A stretch of DNA of 64,000 nucleotides from Hungatella sp. (GCA_009712635.1 WASS01000005.1:155311-219310), one strand, 5' to 3'. Positions 8,252 to 19,628 are shown, numbered from the stretch's first letter. Notes: generated by a model from the letters alone, not told the origin. Numbers and translations: made by a program.

Positions 8252-8641
8252 TTAATCTGAAGATATATTTTCTTTCCTGTCTTTTAGAATATTCTCAAGT
8301 TGTTCCAGCTCCTCCACCGATAACTCCTTTTCCGCCAGAAAATTTGTTAAAAGCAAGTCAAGGGCACCATCATATACTCTTTTTAAGAAAGAATTGTTTT
8401 CATATTTAATGTATTCTTCTTTTGATAACAAAGGAAAATAATAATAAATTCTGCCTTTCTTATTGTAACTTATAACACCTTTATTACTTAGCCGGGTTAT
8501 AAAGGTCTTAATTGTCTGAGCTGACCAGCTGTGTTCAGGTGATAAGTTATGTATGATTTCTTCTGATGTTAATGGACTTGATTTCCACAGAAGTTTCATT
8601 ACTTCCCACTCTGATTCTGATATTCTTGAAAGTTTGTTCAC
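8252..8641 (-). CDS. BlaI/MecI-family transcriptional repressor
   Basis: Winged-helix dimeric repressor, 129 residues, the family's normal size. The N-terminal DNA-binding domain covers about residues 5-72 (SESEWEVMKLLW, then SAQTIKTFITRLSNKGVI as recognition region, then the GRIYYYFP wing). The Asn-Phe bond at which staphylococcal BlaI/MecI are cleaved has a counterpart at N100-F101 in LLLTNFLAEKELS. This supports regulated proteolysis by the adjacent M56 protein. The start is GTG at 8639-8641 with AAAGGAGG nine bases upstream. Two TACA-N2-TGTA boxes lie in its promoter, so it should repress its own operon. It is first in a two-gene operon with the M56 sensor. No other target gene is evident nearby. 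Confidence 0.92.
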   Translation of the reverse strand: MNKLSRISESEWEVMKLLWKSSPLTSEEIIHNLSPEHSWSAQTIKTFITRLSNKGVISYNKKGRIYYYFPLLSKEEYIKYENNSFLKRVYDGALDLLLTNFLAEKELSVEELEQLENILKDRKENISSD

Positions 8642-8694
8642 CTATTAACACCTCCTTTCATACGCCTTTTCGTACCTGGCAGTATTTTGAGATT

Positions 8695-8745
8695 TACAGA
8701 TGTAGATTGTACTTTAAGTTTACAACTGTAGATCTTGTTTGTCAA
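8695..8745 (-). promoter_or_regulatory. blaI-M56 operon promoter with two BlaI-type operator boxes
   Basis: On the minus strand TTGACA (8740-8745) and TAAACT (8717-8722) are 17 bp apart. Two copies of the bla/mec operator core are present: TACAACTGTA (8721-8730), in the spacer and touching the -10, and TACAGATGTA (8695-8704), at the start of the transcript. Their centres are 26 bp apart. The layout predicts tight autorepression that is relieved by BlaI cleavage. Confidence 0.85.
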
Positions 8746-8789
8746 GTTATTTTACTATTTAGGTATATTGCACATTAAAACCATTACAT

Positions 8790-8837
8790 AAAAAAAGAAG
8801 TATAGTTTGAGGCAGTCCATCAAACTATACTTCTTTT
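8790..8837 (-). terminator. Strong terminator of the small membrane protein gene
   Basis: An 18-bp perfect stem (8793-8810 with 8820-8837) has a 9-nt loop. On the minus strand it ends in a run of seven Ts (A-run at 8790-8796). It follows the gene at 8858-9412. Confidence 0.85.
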
Positions 8838-8857
8838 CCCTGCATTCAGCAGAATAT

Positions 8858-9412
8858 TTATTGTAATTCTTCTTCCACAATGGTGGTAGTATCATCTGAA
8901 GATTCTAAAGCTTTAGAATCTGTGTTATCTTCTGGTGCCTCATCTGCAGCAGGTTGTCCGGATTCAGAAGCGGAATAGTCAAGACCACCGTCTTCGGTAA
9001 TATCCATATCTTCCTCTTCCATATCTTCCTTCTCCATTGCAGAATCAAACATATCCCTTGCCGTATCAGCTACTGCGGAAGCTGCTTCCTTCGCTGTATC
9101 ACTAACGATGGTAGCCGCATCCTTCATCATATTTTTGGCTGCATTTGCTGCGTCTTTTGCTGCATCTGCCATATCGGAGGCTGCTGTCTTCAGCTCATCC
9201 TTGTTTGCATGAAGGGAAACATAGTTGCGGTTCATCGTACTGTCAATTTTGGAAATGTCATCATTCCCGTCATCTTCAAAATCATGGAAGTTTTCTTCCA
9301 GCTCCTTATGGAAGGATTTGTATTTTGTAAAATAAGAGATGCCGGCGGCAACAGCACCGGCGATAGTGGCAAGTGCCACGAATTTCCCAAAACCATTACC
9401 TCTTTTTGCCAT
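8858..9412 (-). CDS. Hypothetical membrane-anchored protein with an Ala-rich amphipathic helix (YtxH-like layout)
   Basis: Function not recognised. The 184-residue protein starts with a basic stretch and one hydrophobic segment (FVALATIAGAVAAGISYF, about residues 8-25). Residues 75-125 form a long Ala/Asp/Lys-rich helix with repeating DAAKDAANAAKNMMKDAA units. The last 55 residues are very acidic and probably disordered. This arrangement recalls YtxH-type general-stress proteins, but the match is one of style. ATG 9412 is preferred because AAAGGAG lies eight bases upstream. The longer frame from 9430 would run through that site. The gene stands alone, with its own terminator, divergent from groESL. 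Confidence 0.75.
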   Translation of the reverse strand: MAKRGNGFGKFVALATIAGAVAAGISYFTKYKSFHKELEENFHDFEDDGNDDISKIDSTMNRNYVSLHANKDELKTAASDMADAAKDAANAAKNMMKDAATIVSDTAKEAASAVADTARDMFDSAMEKEDMEEEDMDITEDGGLDYSASESGQPAADEAPEDNTDSKALESSDDTTTIVEEELQ

Positions 9413-9554
9413 TTTAAACACTCCTTTCATTCTCTTACCTATTGTAATACTTACCCGGAAAAAAATAAAGGTATATAATAAGAAAATTTCTATAAACTAT
9501 GTAAGTAACGGCTCATTCCGTTTAAATATGGTAAATTTGTAAAAAAAATATAAA

Positions 9555-9597
9555 GTTAGCACTCAACTATTGACAGTGCTAATAATGAGTGATATAA
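9555..9597 (+). promoter_or_regulatory. CIRCE operator overlapping the groESL promoter
   Basis: TTAGCACTC (9555-9563), nine bases, then CAGTGCTAA (9573-9581): a CIRCE element, the HrcA binding site, with a single departure from the usual GAGTGCTAA right arm. The promoter is TTGACA (9569-9574), 17 bp, TATAAC (9592-9597). The deviating C is part of the TTGACA -35, so promoter strength and operator share the same bases. Confidence 0.93.
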
Positions 9598-9678
9598 CAT
9601 ATTATGTGAATAAAATATAACTTCTTTCTAAAGGCCAATCAGAAAGAAATAATAAGAAGGTTATGAGGAGGAATTGCA

Positions 9679-9969
9679 ATGAAATTAGTACCATTATTTG
9701 ACAAAGTTGTGTTAAAACCATTGGTTGCAGAGGAGACAACAAAGTCCGGTATTGTTCTGCCGGGTCAGGCAAAAGAAAAGCCACAGCAGGCGGAAGTCAT
9801 CGCAGTAGGACCTGGCGGTCTTGTAGATGGTAAGGAAGTTTCCATGCAGGTGAAAACAGGCGATAAAGTAATATTCTCCAAATATTCAGGAACAGAGATC
9901 GAAACCGGAGAAGACGACGAGAAGTATGTAATTGTAAAACAGAGCGATATTCTGGCAGTAATTGAATAA
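9679..9969 (+). CDS. groES: Co-chaperonin GroES
   Basis: Forms the heptameric lid of the GroEL folding chamber. The 96-residue protein shows the family's PLFDKVVLKPL start, the mobile-loop region with SGIVLPGQA (about residues 27-35) and the ending of YVIVKQSDILAVIE type. ATG 9679 follows GAGGAGGAA. It is the first gene of the CIRCE-controlled operon, with groEL 97 bp downstream. HrcA-mediated heat-shock control is predicted from the operator. hrcA is not in the window. Confidence 0.97.
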   Translation: MKLVPLFDKVVLKPLVAEETTKSGIVLPGQAKEKPQQAEVIAVGPGGLVDGKEVSMQVKTGDKVIFSKYSGTEIETGEDDEKYVIVKQSDILAVIE

Positions 9970-10063
9970 TTAACGCAGTACCGGCAGGTAACAGCAGATT
10001 TTGATAAAAAGGTGTGATTTCCTTATATAAGATCACAAATTAAACTTTAAACTGGAGGAATGA

Positions 10064-11686
<1,623 letters not shown>

Positions 11687-11738
11687 GATTTGTACAGAAG
11701 AGACGTCTTGCAGGTATGAGAAAGGATCCAGTATTATT

Positions 11739-12248
11739 ATGAATGAAATGTATGCAGAATGGCTTGTAAAGAGGAAGTCTCCGGCTTATACCATGTTACT
11801 GAAAATTGTGATGGGAATTCTATGTGTAATTGCATTTTTCCTGTCCATCTCTCCGGTTTTCGGTATCTTTGGAGTAATAATTTTGTTTGCTGCCGGAGCG
11901 GCAACCTACGTCGTATTCCGAAACAGTGATGTGGAATATGAGTATCTGTTCGTGACCAATACCTTGTCCATAGACAGAATTTACGGCAAAAGCAAGCGTA
12001 AGAAAGGCTGGGAAGGATCGATGGAGGAAATTCAGATTGTAGCACCTACCGGTTCTACAGAAGCCAGAGATCACGAATCAGGCACCATGAAAGTACTGGA
12101 TTTCTCTTCCAAAACACCTGATGCTAAGACTTATACACTGATTAGCCAGTCTGGTTCAGAACGGACAAAGATTATTTTTGAACCAAACGACAAGCTGCTC
12201 CGCTGTATGAAGATGACTGCACCACGCAAAGTTGTAACTCAGATGTAA
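11739..12248 (+). CDS. Uncharacterised two-TM membrane protein (possibly the DUF6106-type family)
   Basis: Function unknown. The 169-residue protein has two adjacent hydrophobic helices (about residues 17-37 and 40-58) followed by a soluble C-terminal domain. The DVEYEYLFVTNTLSIDRIYGK segment reads like a PH-like or bacterial-PH beta domain. I recall similar proteins as a Lachnospiraceae-enriched family of unknown function, and the family number is from memory. An AAAGGATC site precedes ATG 11739. It lies 52 bp after groEL with no terminator between them, so it may be read through from the groESL transcript. A strong terminator follows. Confidence 0.75.
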   Translation: MNEMYAEWLVKRKSPAYTMLLKIVMGILCVIAFFLSISPVFGIFGVIILFAAGAATYVVFRNSDVEYEYLFVTNTLSIDRIYGKSKRKKGWEGSMEEIQIVAPTGSTEARDHESGTMKVLDFSSKTPDAKTYTLISQSGSERTKIIFEPNDKLLRCMKMTAPRKVVTQM

Positions 12249-12254
12249 TAACAG

Positions 12255-12293
12255 GAATCAGACGGTTTTAACACACCGCCTGATTCTTTTTTT
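12255..12293 (+). terminator. Intrinsic terminator after the post-groEL gene
   Basis: GAATCAG-ACGGT pairs with ACCG-C-CTGATTC and is followed by seven Ts (12287-12293). Confidence 0.92.
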
Positions 12294-12316
12294 GCTTTAT
12301 GGGAACGTTCTTTTAT

Positions 12317-12345
12317 TTGACTGACATATACGTATATGTTACAAT
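12317..12345 (+). promoter_or_regulatory. treR promoter with a TreR-type palindromic operator
   Basis: TTGACT (12317-12322) and TACAAT (12340-12345) are 17 bp apart. The spacer contains the perfect 16-bp palindrome ACATATACGTATATGT (12324-12339). The same sequence with one change occupies the same place in the treB promoter. A GGAACGTTC dyad at 12302-12310 is a weak candidate for a catabolite-control (cre) site. Confidence 0.88.
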
Positions 12346-12404
12346 AAAGTCAATACTTATCAGAAATATAAAAATAAACCCGGTAAAATGGAGGTTAAAC
12401 AATT

Positions 12405-13118
12405 ATGGAAAGTAAATACAGGCATCTTTATAAGCTGCTTTTAGATAAGATTGACAGGCGGGAATATGAGCCGGGGGATAAGCTTCCGGCGGAGGGCGAG
12501 CTGATGGAGGCTTACGGCGCTTCCAGGGATACGGTGCGCAAGGCTCTGGAACTTCTGGTTCAGGACGGTTATATCCAAAAAGCAAGAGGAAAGGCGGCGG
12601 AGGTCCTGGACAAGAATAAATTCAATTTCCCTGTATCAGAAATCGCAAGCTTTAAGGAAATCTACCGGTTTTCTGATTCTAAGCCCAATACGATTGTGGA
12701 AAATTTAGAAATCGTCAAGGGAGATAAAAAGCTGATGGCGGCCCTGCAGATCGGACCGGAGGATGAGGCATTTTTGCTTGAGAGAGTCAGGGAGATCGAG
12801 GGAGAGAAGATCATCATTGACAAGGATTATTTTTCACGGAAGGTAGTGGAAAATCTGCCGCTTCGCGCGGCTCAGGATTCTGTTTACGAATATCTGGAAA
12901 AGGAGCTTGGCCTGAAAATCGGATTTGCCATGAAGGAAATCACGGTACACATGGCTACAGATGAGGATTACCGCCTGCTGGATATGGGAAGCTACGATAT
13001 GATCGTGGTGGTGAAGAGTTATACTTATCTGGAGGATTCCACCCTGTTTCAGTTTACCGAATCCCGCCACAGGCCGGACAAGTTCAAGTTTGTGGATTTC
13101 GCCCGAAGGAAGCTGTAA
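12405..13118 (+). CDS. treR: Trehalose operon repressor TreR (GntR/UTRA)
   Basis: The 237-residue regulator has an N-terminal GntR winged helix (about residues 5-70, with YEPGDKLPAEGELMEAYGASRDTVRKAL as its core, split across the helices) and a C-terminal UTRA ligand domain (about 90-235). TreR repressors of Firmicutes bind trehalose-6-phosphate, which releases DNA. Its own promoter and that of treB carry the same ACATATACGTATATGT-type palindrome. This is good evidence for its site and for autoregulation. The AAATGGAGG ribosome-binding site lies upstream of ATG 12405. The gene lies upstream of treB-treC with its own promoter. Confidence 0.9.
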   Translation: MESKYRHLYKLLLDKIDRREYEPGDKLPAEGELMEAYGASRDTVRKALELLVQDGYIQKARGKAAEVLDKNKFNFPVSEIASFKEIYRFSDSKPNTIVENLEIVKGDKKLMAALQIGPEDEAFLLERVREIEGEKIIIDKDYFSRKVVENLPLRAAQDSVYEYLEKELGLKIGFAMKEITVHMATDEDYRLLDMGSYDMIVVVKSYTYLEDSTLFQFTESRHRPDKFKFVDFARRKL

Positions 13119-13159
13119 GAAGATATATCCAAAGGCAGGAATATATTTCTTCATATATG

Positions 13160-13188
13160 TTGACAAAGATATACGTATATGTTATAGT
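13160..13188 (+). promoter_or_regulatory. treB-treC promoter with a TreR-type operator
   Basis: TTGACA (13160-13165), a 17-bp spacer, then TATAGT (13183-13188). The operator at 13167-13182 differs from the treR-promoter palindrome at one base (G for C at its second position). Binding there would occlude the region between -35 and -10. Confidence 0.88.
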
Positions 13189-13252
13189 CAAAACACAATA
13201 ATAACATACAAGTTGCAACTATTTTAAAAACATATTGAAAAGGAGTATGGAT

Positions 13253-14662
13253 ATGGGGAAATATGAAGATGATTCCAGACAGCTTTTGGACCTCGTCGGA
13301 GGTAAGGGGAATATAGGGGCTGTGACTCACTGTATGACCAGAATGCGTTTTGTGCTGTCAGATCCGTCAAAGGCTGATACGCAAAAGATCGAAGCATTGA
13401 AAAGCGTTAAGGGTACTTTTACACAGGCTGGACAGTTTCAGGTCATCATTGGAAACGACGTACAGACTTTTTACAATGAATTTGCAGCGATTTCAGGAAT
13501 TGAAGGCGTATCAAAGGACGAAGTGAAGAAGGAAGCAAAGGGCAACATGAACGCGCTGCAGAGAGTGGTAGCAGATATAGCGGAAATATTTGCTCCCCTG
13601 ATTCCTGCCATTATTGTAGGCGGTCTCATCCTGGGCTTTCGGAATATCATCGGTGAAATTAAATTCATGAACGGCGGGACAGAGACTCTGGTAGCCGTAT
13701 CCCAGTTCTGGTCCGGCGTTTACAGCTTCCTCTGGCTCTTAGGCGAGGCTATTTTCCATTTCCTCCCGGTGGGGATCACATGGTCTGTGACGAGAAAGAT
13801 GGGAACCACCCAGATTCTGGGAATCGTGCTGGGTCTGACCTTAGTATCTCCCCAGCTTTTGAACGCCTATGCCATGGCACCGGGCGTAGAGATACCGGTT
13901 TGGGATTTCGGTTTTGTAAAAATGAGAATGATCGGCTATCAGGCCCAGGTTATTCCTGCAATTTTAGCAGGCTTTGTACTGGTTTATCTGGAGAGGTTCT
14001 TTAAGAAGATCACTCCTCAGGCTATTTCCATGATTGTTGTTCCGTTCTGTTCCCTGCTTCTGGCAGTAATTGCTGCCCATGCAGTAGTTGGACCCATCGG
14101 CTGGGCTATTGGCTCCGCAATATCAAAGGTGGTTTACGCAGGGCTTACTTCTAACTTCCGCTGGCTGTTTGCCACCTTATTCGGCTTCGTATACGCGCCC
14201 CTTGTCATCACAGGGCTGCACCATATGACAAATGCCATCGATCTCCAGCTCATGGCGGAGTTCGGCGGAACCATGCTGTGGCCAATGATCGCTTTGTCCA
14301 ACATTGCACAGGGCTCTGCAGTACTGGGCATGATCTATTTACAGAAAAAGGATGAGGAATCAAAGCAGATTTCCATTCCAGCCTGCATTTCCTGTTATTT
14401 AGGGGTGACTGAGCCAGCTATGTTCGGCGTGAACTTAAAGAGGGGATTCCCCTTCCTTTCCGCTATGATCGGCTCTGCCATTGCGGCAACCGTTTCCGTT
14501 GGAATGAATGTAATGGCTAATTCCATCGGAGTGGGCGGTATTCCAGGAATTCTGTCCATACAGCCTCAGTATATGGGAATTTTCGCCATCTGTATGCTGA
14601 TTGCTATTGCAGTACCCTTTGGGCTGACTGTGGCTGTGGGCAAAAAGAAAGGAATTTCGTAA
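13253..14662 (+). CDS. treB: Trehalose-specific PTS EIIBC component TreB
   Basis: Imports and phosphorylates trehalose to trehalose-6-phosphate. The 469-residue protein has an N-terminal EIIB domain with the phosphocysteine C27 in THCMTRMRF, followed by a glucose-family EIIC membrane domain with about ten helices (from about residue 105). No EIIA domain is fused, so a general EIIA-Glc must serve it. ATG 13253 is chosen because AAAAGGAG ends seven bases before it. The ATG at 13247 is too close, and a TTG at 13235 lies upstream of that site. treC begins at the base after the stop codon. Confidence 0.93.
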   Translation: MGKYEDDSRQLLDLVGGKGNIGAVTHCMTRMRFVLSDPSKADTQKIEALKSVKGTFTQAGQFQVIIGNDVQTFYNEFAAISGIEGVSKDEVKKEAKGNMNALQRVVADIAEIFAPLIPAIIVGGLILGFRNIIGEIKFMNGGTETLVAVSQFWSGVYSFLWLLGEAIFHFLPVGITWSVTRKMGTTQILGIVLGLTLVSPQLLNAYAMAPGVEIPVWDFGFVKMRMIGYQAQVIPAILAGFVLVYLERFFKKITPQAISMIVVPFCSLLLAVIAAHAVVGPIGWAIGSAISKVVYAGLTSNFRWLFATLFGFVYAPLVITGLHHMTNAIDLQLMAEFGGTMLWPMIALSNIAQGSAVLGMIYLQKKDEESKQISIPACISCYLGVTEPAMFGVNLKRGFPFLSAMIGSAIAATVSVGMNVMANSIGVGGIPGILSIQPQYMGIFAICMLIAIAVPFGLTVAVGKKKGIS

Positions 14663-16315
14663 ATGCAGAATTTTAAGAAATCATGTGTGTATCAGATTTA
14701 TCCCAAATCCTTTATGGATACAGACGGAGACGGAATCGGGGATTTAAGGGGCATTATTGAAAAGCTGGATTATTTAAAAAAGCTGGGTATGGATTACCTC
14801 TGGCTCACTCCATTTTTCGTATCGCCTCAGAATGATAACGGCTATGATATTGAGGATTACTGCCGGATCGATCCCTTATTCGGAACCATGGAGGATTTGG
14901 ATCGCTTAATCTCCGAGGCAAATGACCGGGATATGAAGCTCATGCTTGACATGGTTTTCAACCACACTTCTACGAGACATGAGTGGTTTATGAGGGCTCT
15001 TGCAGGTGAGAAGAAATATCAGGATTACTATTTCTTTAAGGATGGAACAGCGGGCAGTCCGCCCACGAACTGGCAGTCCAAGTTCGGGGGAAATGCATGG
15101 GAATACGTGGAAGACCTGGGAAAGTATTATCTTCACTTATATGATGTGACCCAGGCGGATTTAAACTGGGAGAACCGAGACGTGCGGGAAGAAATAAAAA
15201 ATGTACTCCGTTTCTGGAAAGAGAAAGGAATCCGGGGATTCCGGTTTGATGTCATCAATCTGGTTTCCAAGCCAACAGTTTTTGAAGATGACGAGGAGGG
15301 GGATGGACGCCGTTTCTACACGGATGGTCCCCGGATTCATGAGTTCCTGCGGGAAATTGTGGAGGATACAGGGCTTGATGCGGAAGATGTGGTCACAGTA
15401 GGAGAAATGTCTTCCACCACCATAGACCATTGTATTCATTACACAAACCCGGAGGAAAGGCAGCTGAAAATGTGCTTTAACTTCCATCACCTGAAAGTTG
15501 ATTATAAGGATGGGGATAAATGGTCCTTAATGCCCTATGACTTTGGGCGGCTGAAAAAGATCTTCCACACATGGCAGGAGGGCATCGCCGGGGGAAATGG
15601 GTGGAATGCAGTATTCTGGTGCAATCACGACCAGCCAAGAGCGGTATCACGCTTCGGTGACGACGGAATCTACAGGAAGCAGTCCGCCAAGATGCTGGCT
15701 ACGGTGATTCACGGGATGAGAGGAACCCCCTTTATCTACCAGGGAGAGGAAATCGGTATGACCAATGCCTGTTTCACAGATATTTCCCAGTACCGTGATG
15801 TTGAAAGTCTTAACTACTTTGATATTTTAAAGGAGCAGGGGCAGAAGGAAGAGGATATCTACCGGATCCTTAAGGAACGGTCCAGGGACAATGCCAGGAC
15901 CCCCATGCAGTGGGAGGGAGAGGAAAATGGTGGATTTACTTCCGGAACGCCGTGGCTGATTGTCAATAAAAACTGCCGGGAGATCAATGTAAAAGAGAGC
16001 CTTGCTGATCCTGATTCCATCTTTGCCTATTATCAGAAGCTGGTGGAACTGAGAAAGCAGTATGATATCATCAGCGACGGGAGCTATGAACCGGTTTTTG
16101 TGGATAATCAGGGTATCATGTCCTATAAAAGGACCTTGTATGGAGAAAAGCTGCTGGTATTTGCCAACTTCACCGGGCAGGAGCAGATCGTGAAGCAAAA
16201 AGAGGTACTGGATGACTGGGAGGTATTGCTGTCTAATTATGAAAGTGTAAAAGTCTTTGAGGACAGGGTGACGTTAAGCCCCTTCGGCGCGGTGATGCTG
16301 TACCGGAGAGGATGA
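14663..16315 (+). CDS. treC: Trehalose-6-phosphate hydrolase TreC (GH13)
   Basis: Hydrolyses trehalose-6-phosphate to glucose and glucose-6-phosphate. The 550-residue protein is a GH13 alpha/beta-barrel hydrolase. It shows the DTDGDGIGDLRGI calcium-site-like loop near residue 20, region I DMVFNHTS (about 97-104), the catalytic nucleophile Asp in GFRFDVIN (about 196), the general acid Glu in VGEMSS (about 249) and the third carboxylate in CNHDQPR (about 322). The ATG follows the treB stop directly, with AAAGGAATTT as ribosome-binding site inside treB. Other GH13_29/31 alpha-glucosidases are similar, but the TreB neighbour decides the substrate. Confidence 0.93.
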   Translation: MQNFKKSCVYQIYPKSFMDTDGDGIGDLRGIIEKLDYLKKLGMDYLWLTPFFVSPQNDNGYDIEDYCRIDPLFGTMEDLDRLISEANDRDMKLMLDMVFNHTSTRHEWFMRALAGEKKYQDYYFFKDGTAGSPPTNWQSKFGGNAWEYVEDLGKYYLHLYDVTQADLNWENRDVREEIKNVLRFWKEKGIRGFRFDVINLVSKPTVFEDDEEGDGRRFYTDGPRIHEFLREIVEDTGLDAEDVVTVGEMSSTTIDHCIHYTNPEERQLKMCFNFHHLKVDYKDGDKWSLMPYDFGRLKKIFHTWQEGIAGGNGWNAVFWCNHDQPRAVSRFGDDGIYRKQSAKMLATVIHGMRGTPFIYQGEEIGMTNACFTDISQYRDVESLNYFDILKEQGQKEEDIYRILKERSRDNARTPMQWEGEENGGFTSGTPWLIVNKNCREINVKESLADPDSIFAYYQKLVELRKQYDIISDGSYEPVFVDNQGIMSYKRTLYGEKLLVFANFTGQEQIVKQKEVLDDWEVLLSNYESVKVFEDRVTLSPFGAVMLYRRG

Positions 16316-16327
16316 TCCCAGGCAGAA

Positions 16328-16387
16328 AAGATCGTAAAGAATTCATCGCTGTAATCAGCAGAAGTGAATTCCTGCGGTCTTTTTTTA
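16328..16387 (+). terminator. Terminator of the trehalose operon
   Basis: AAGATCG, GAATTCA and GCTG segments pair in order with CAGC, TGAATTC and CGGTCTT, and seven Ts follow (16381-16386 and flank). Confidence 0.88.
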
Positions 16388-16460
16388 TGCACCGTAATTA
16401 TTTATTAGAAATGTTCATTTTACTGTCCACAGAGGACGGAAAAAAACAGGAAAATGTCCG

Positions 16461-16489
16461 TTGACAACCAAAGCAAAGTTTGCTAAACT
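16461..16489 (+). promoter_or_regulatory. guaB promoter
   Basis: TTGACA (16461-16466), 17 bp, TAAACT (16484-16489). The leader to ATG 16554 is about 60 nt and shows no purine riboswitch or PurR-type site that I can recognise. Confidence 0.75.
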
Positions 16490-16535
16490 ATTTAACTAAT
16501 AAGCAAAAATGTTTATTTTGAAAATATAAAATTAA

Positions 16536-18008
<1,473 letters not shown>

Positions 18009-18011
18009 TAC

Positions 18012-18047
18012 AAAGCAGGCGGAATTCATGTTCCGCCTGCTTTTTTT
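18012..18047 (+). terminator. guaB terminator
   Basis: AAAGCAGGCGGAA pairs perfectly with TTCCGCCTGCTTT around TTCATG, then a T-run to 18047. It ends at the stop codon of the convergent GerA-family gene. Confidence 0.93.
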
Positions 18048-19461
18048 AACTCTGTTTTTCTTTATGAGGAAGGCGTCCCCGGAATAACCTTTTTTTCAGT
18101 TCTTTGAGATGAAGGGGAATCAGGGGATAAATATAGCTCTTACCTGCAATGGTTTTATTAAATACAACAGCACATATAGACAAAATAAAGCCAATGATGA
18201 AGCCCCACACATTAAAAAGAGCGATTAAAACTAAGAGCATCATTCGGATAAACTTAAATGCGTAGCCCAGTTCAAAGCTTGACTGGGAATAGTTTGCCAC
18301 AGTTACAAAAGCCATATATAACATGGTTTCACTGTTAAACCACCCTGATTTAACAGAGTATTCGCCCATTACAATACCGGCGATCACACTTAAGGGAGTG
18401 GTCAGCATGCTGGGGGTATTCACAGCAGCCAGCCGCAGTCCGTCAATGGAAAATTCCAGAATCATAAGCTGAAAAAAAAGAGGGACCTGAGGTTGTTCCG
18501 ATAAACGGATGAAGCGCAGCCAATTGGGTATCATTTCCGGATTTTGCATAAACAGCAGCCAAAGGGGCGTTAAATACAACGTGAGAATGGATATAACAAG
18601 CCGTGACAGCCGCAGGTAAGTTCCGGTAATGGGAGGAAAATAATAATCATCGGCCTCCTCTATGATATCAAAAACAGATGAGGGAAGAATCATGGCGGAA
18701 GGAGAGTTATCAACCAGAATAATTATATTTCCCTCCAGCAGGGAGGCAGCAGCAGTATCCGGACGTTCCGAATATCTGAATTTTGGAAAAGGGTTGAACC
18801 ATTTGTAGGGATAGATACATTCTGCCAGACTTTCCTGGTTCATGGTCAGAGCATCCACATGGAGTTTAGTGATCCTTTCCTTTATGGTGGCAAGAAGCTT
18901 TTCATCCACCCGGCCCTTAAAATAGCATACGGCAATGTCTGTATGGGAACTTTCACCTGTATTCATGATTTCCATTGTTAATTTGGGGTCACGGATTCTT
19001 CTTCGGATTAAAGCGGTGTTAAAAGTAAGCGTTTCTACAAATCCGTCTCTGGATCCCCGCAGAACTTTATCTTTTTCCGGCTCTGAAACACTTCTTACAG
19101 GATAGCTTCTGCAGTCCAGAGTAAAGCATTTGTCATATCCGTCAATAAACAGGCAGGAGATTCCGGCAAGAAGCTGCTTAATCATTGCTTCTTCCTCTTT
19201 CACCAGTCCTACCTGACTGTATGGCAGATATTTTTTGGAAAATTCATGAGCGTCAGGAGGCAGGTCTTCTGGTTTAATGGAAGCAAAGTCCTCCATTAAT
19301 TTTTGCCAGACCTCTCCTTTTGTAAAGCCTTCAATATAATAAATACATGCTTCTTTGCCAGCCACATAGAACGTTCGGTAAACCAGATCAAAGTTCCCCA
19401 CTACATCCAGCTTTTTATCTAAATAATTCATCGTATCAGAAAGATTTGTCGTAAATTCCAT
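18046..19461 (-). CDS. GerA-family spore germination membrane protein (SpoVAF-like)
   Basis: The 471-residue protein has a soluble N-terminal half followed by about five to six membrane helices (from about residue 290) and a basic cytoplasmic tail, the layout of GerA receptor A subunits. The family's signature segment GSRDGFVETLTFN...LIRRRIRDP is at about residues 138-162. The short N-terminal region (NFDLVYRTFYV, then YYIEGFTKGE) looks more like SpoVAF than like GerAA. It stands alone: no gerB/gerC partners and no other spoVA genes flank it. A role in spore germinant sensing or DPA release in the inner spore membrane is inferred from the family. The start at 19461 has a GGAGATC site eight bases upstream. 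Confidence 0.85.
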   Translation of the reverse strand: MEFTTNLSDTMNYLDKKLDVVGNFDLVYRTFYVAGKEACIYYIEGFTKGEVWQKLMEDFASIKPEDLPPDAHEFSKKYLPYSQVGLVKEEEAMIKQLLAGISCLFIDGYDKCFTLDCRSYPVRSVSEPEKDKVLRGSRDGFVETLTFNTALIRRRIRDPKLTMEIMNTGESSHTDIAVCYFKGRVDEKLLATIKERITKLHVDALTMNQESLAECIYPYKWFNPFPKFRYSERPDTAAASLLEGNIIILVDNSPSAMILPSSVFDIIEEADDYYFPPITGTYLRLSRLVISILTLYLTPLWLLFMQNPEMIPNWLRFIRLSEQPQVPLFFQLMILEFSIDGLRLAAVNTPSMLTTPLSVIAGIVMGEYSVKSGWFNSETMLYMAFVTVANYSQSSFELGYAFKFIRMMLLVLIALFNVWGFIIGFILSICAVVFNKTIAGKSYIYPLIPLHLKELKKRLFRGRLPHKEKQS

Positions 19462-19628
19462 GGTATGATCTCCTTACATAGGTTATGGAAAGTATGTGCA
19501 TTTTCATGAAAAATATGTTTTATTAATTCTGCATGGTGACAAAGGATTTTTTTTATCTATTTTATTGGAAAATATGCATTAGTAATTGGTCGAATCCTGT
19601 TGCTTTTTGGCAAAATACACTAAAAATA

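Noticed and set aside
8954..9478. 174-codon Cys-rich frame antisense to the small membrane protein gene
   Set aside because: It is the reverse complement of Ala/Asp-rich codons of the minus-strand gene, has no ribosome-binding site and crosses that gene's start region.
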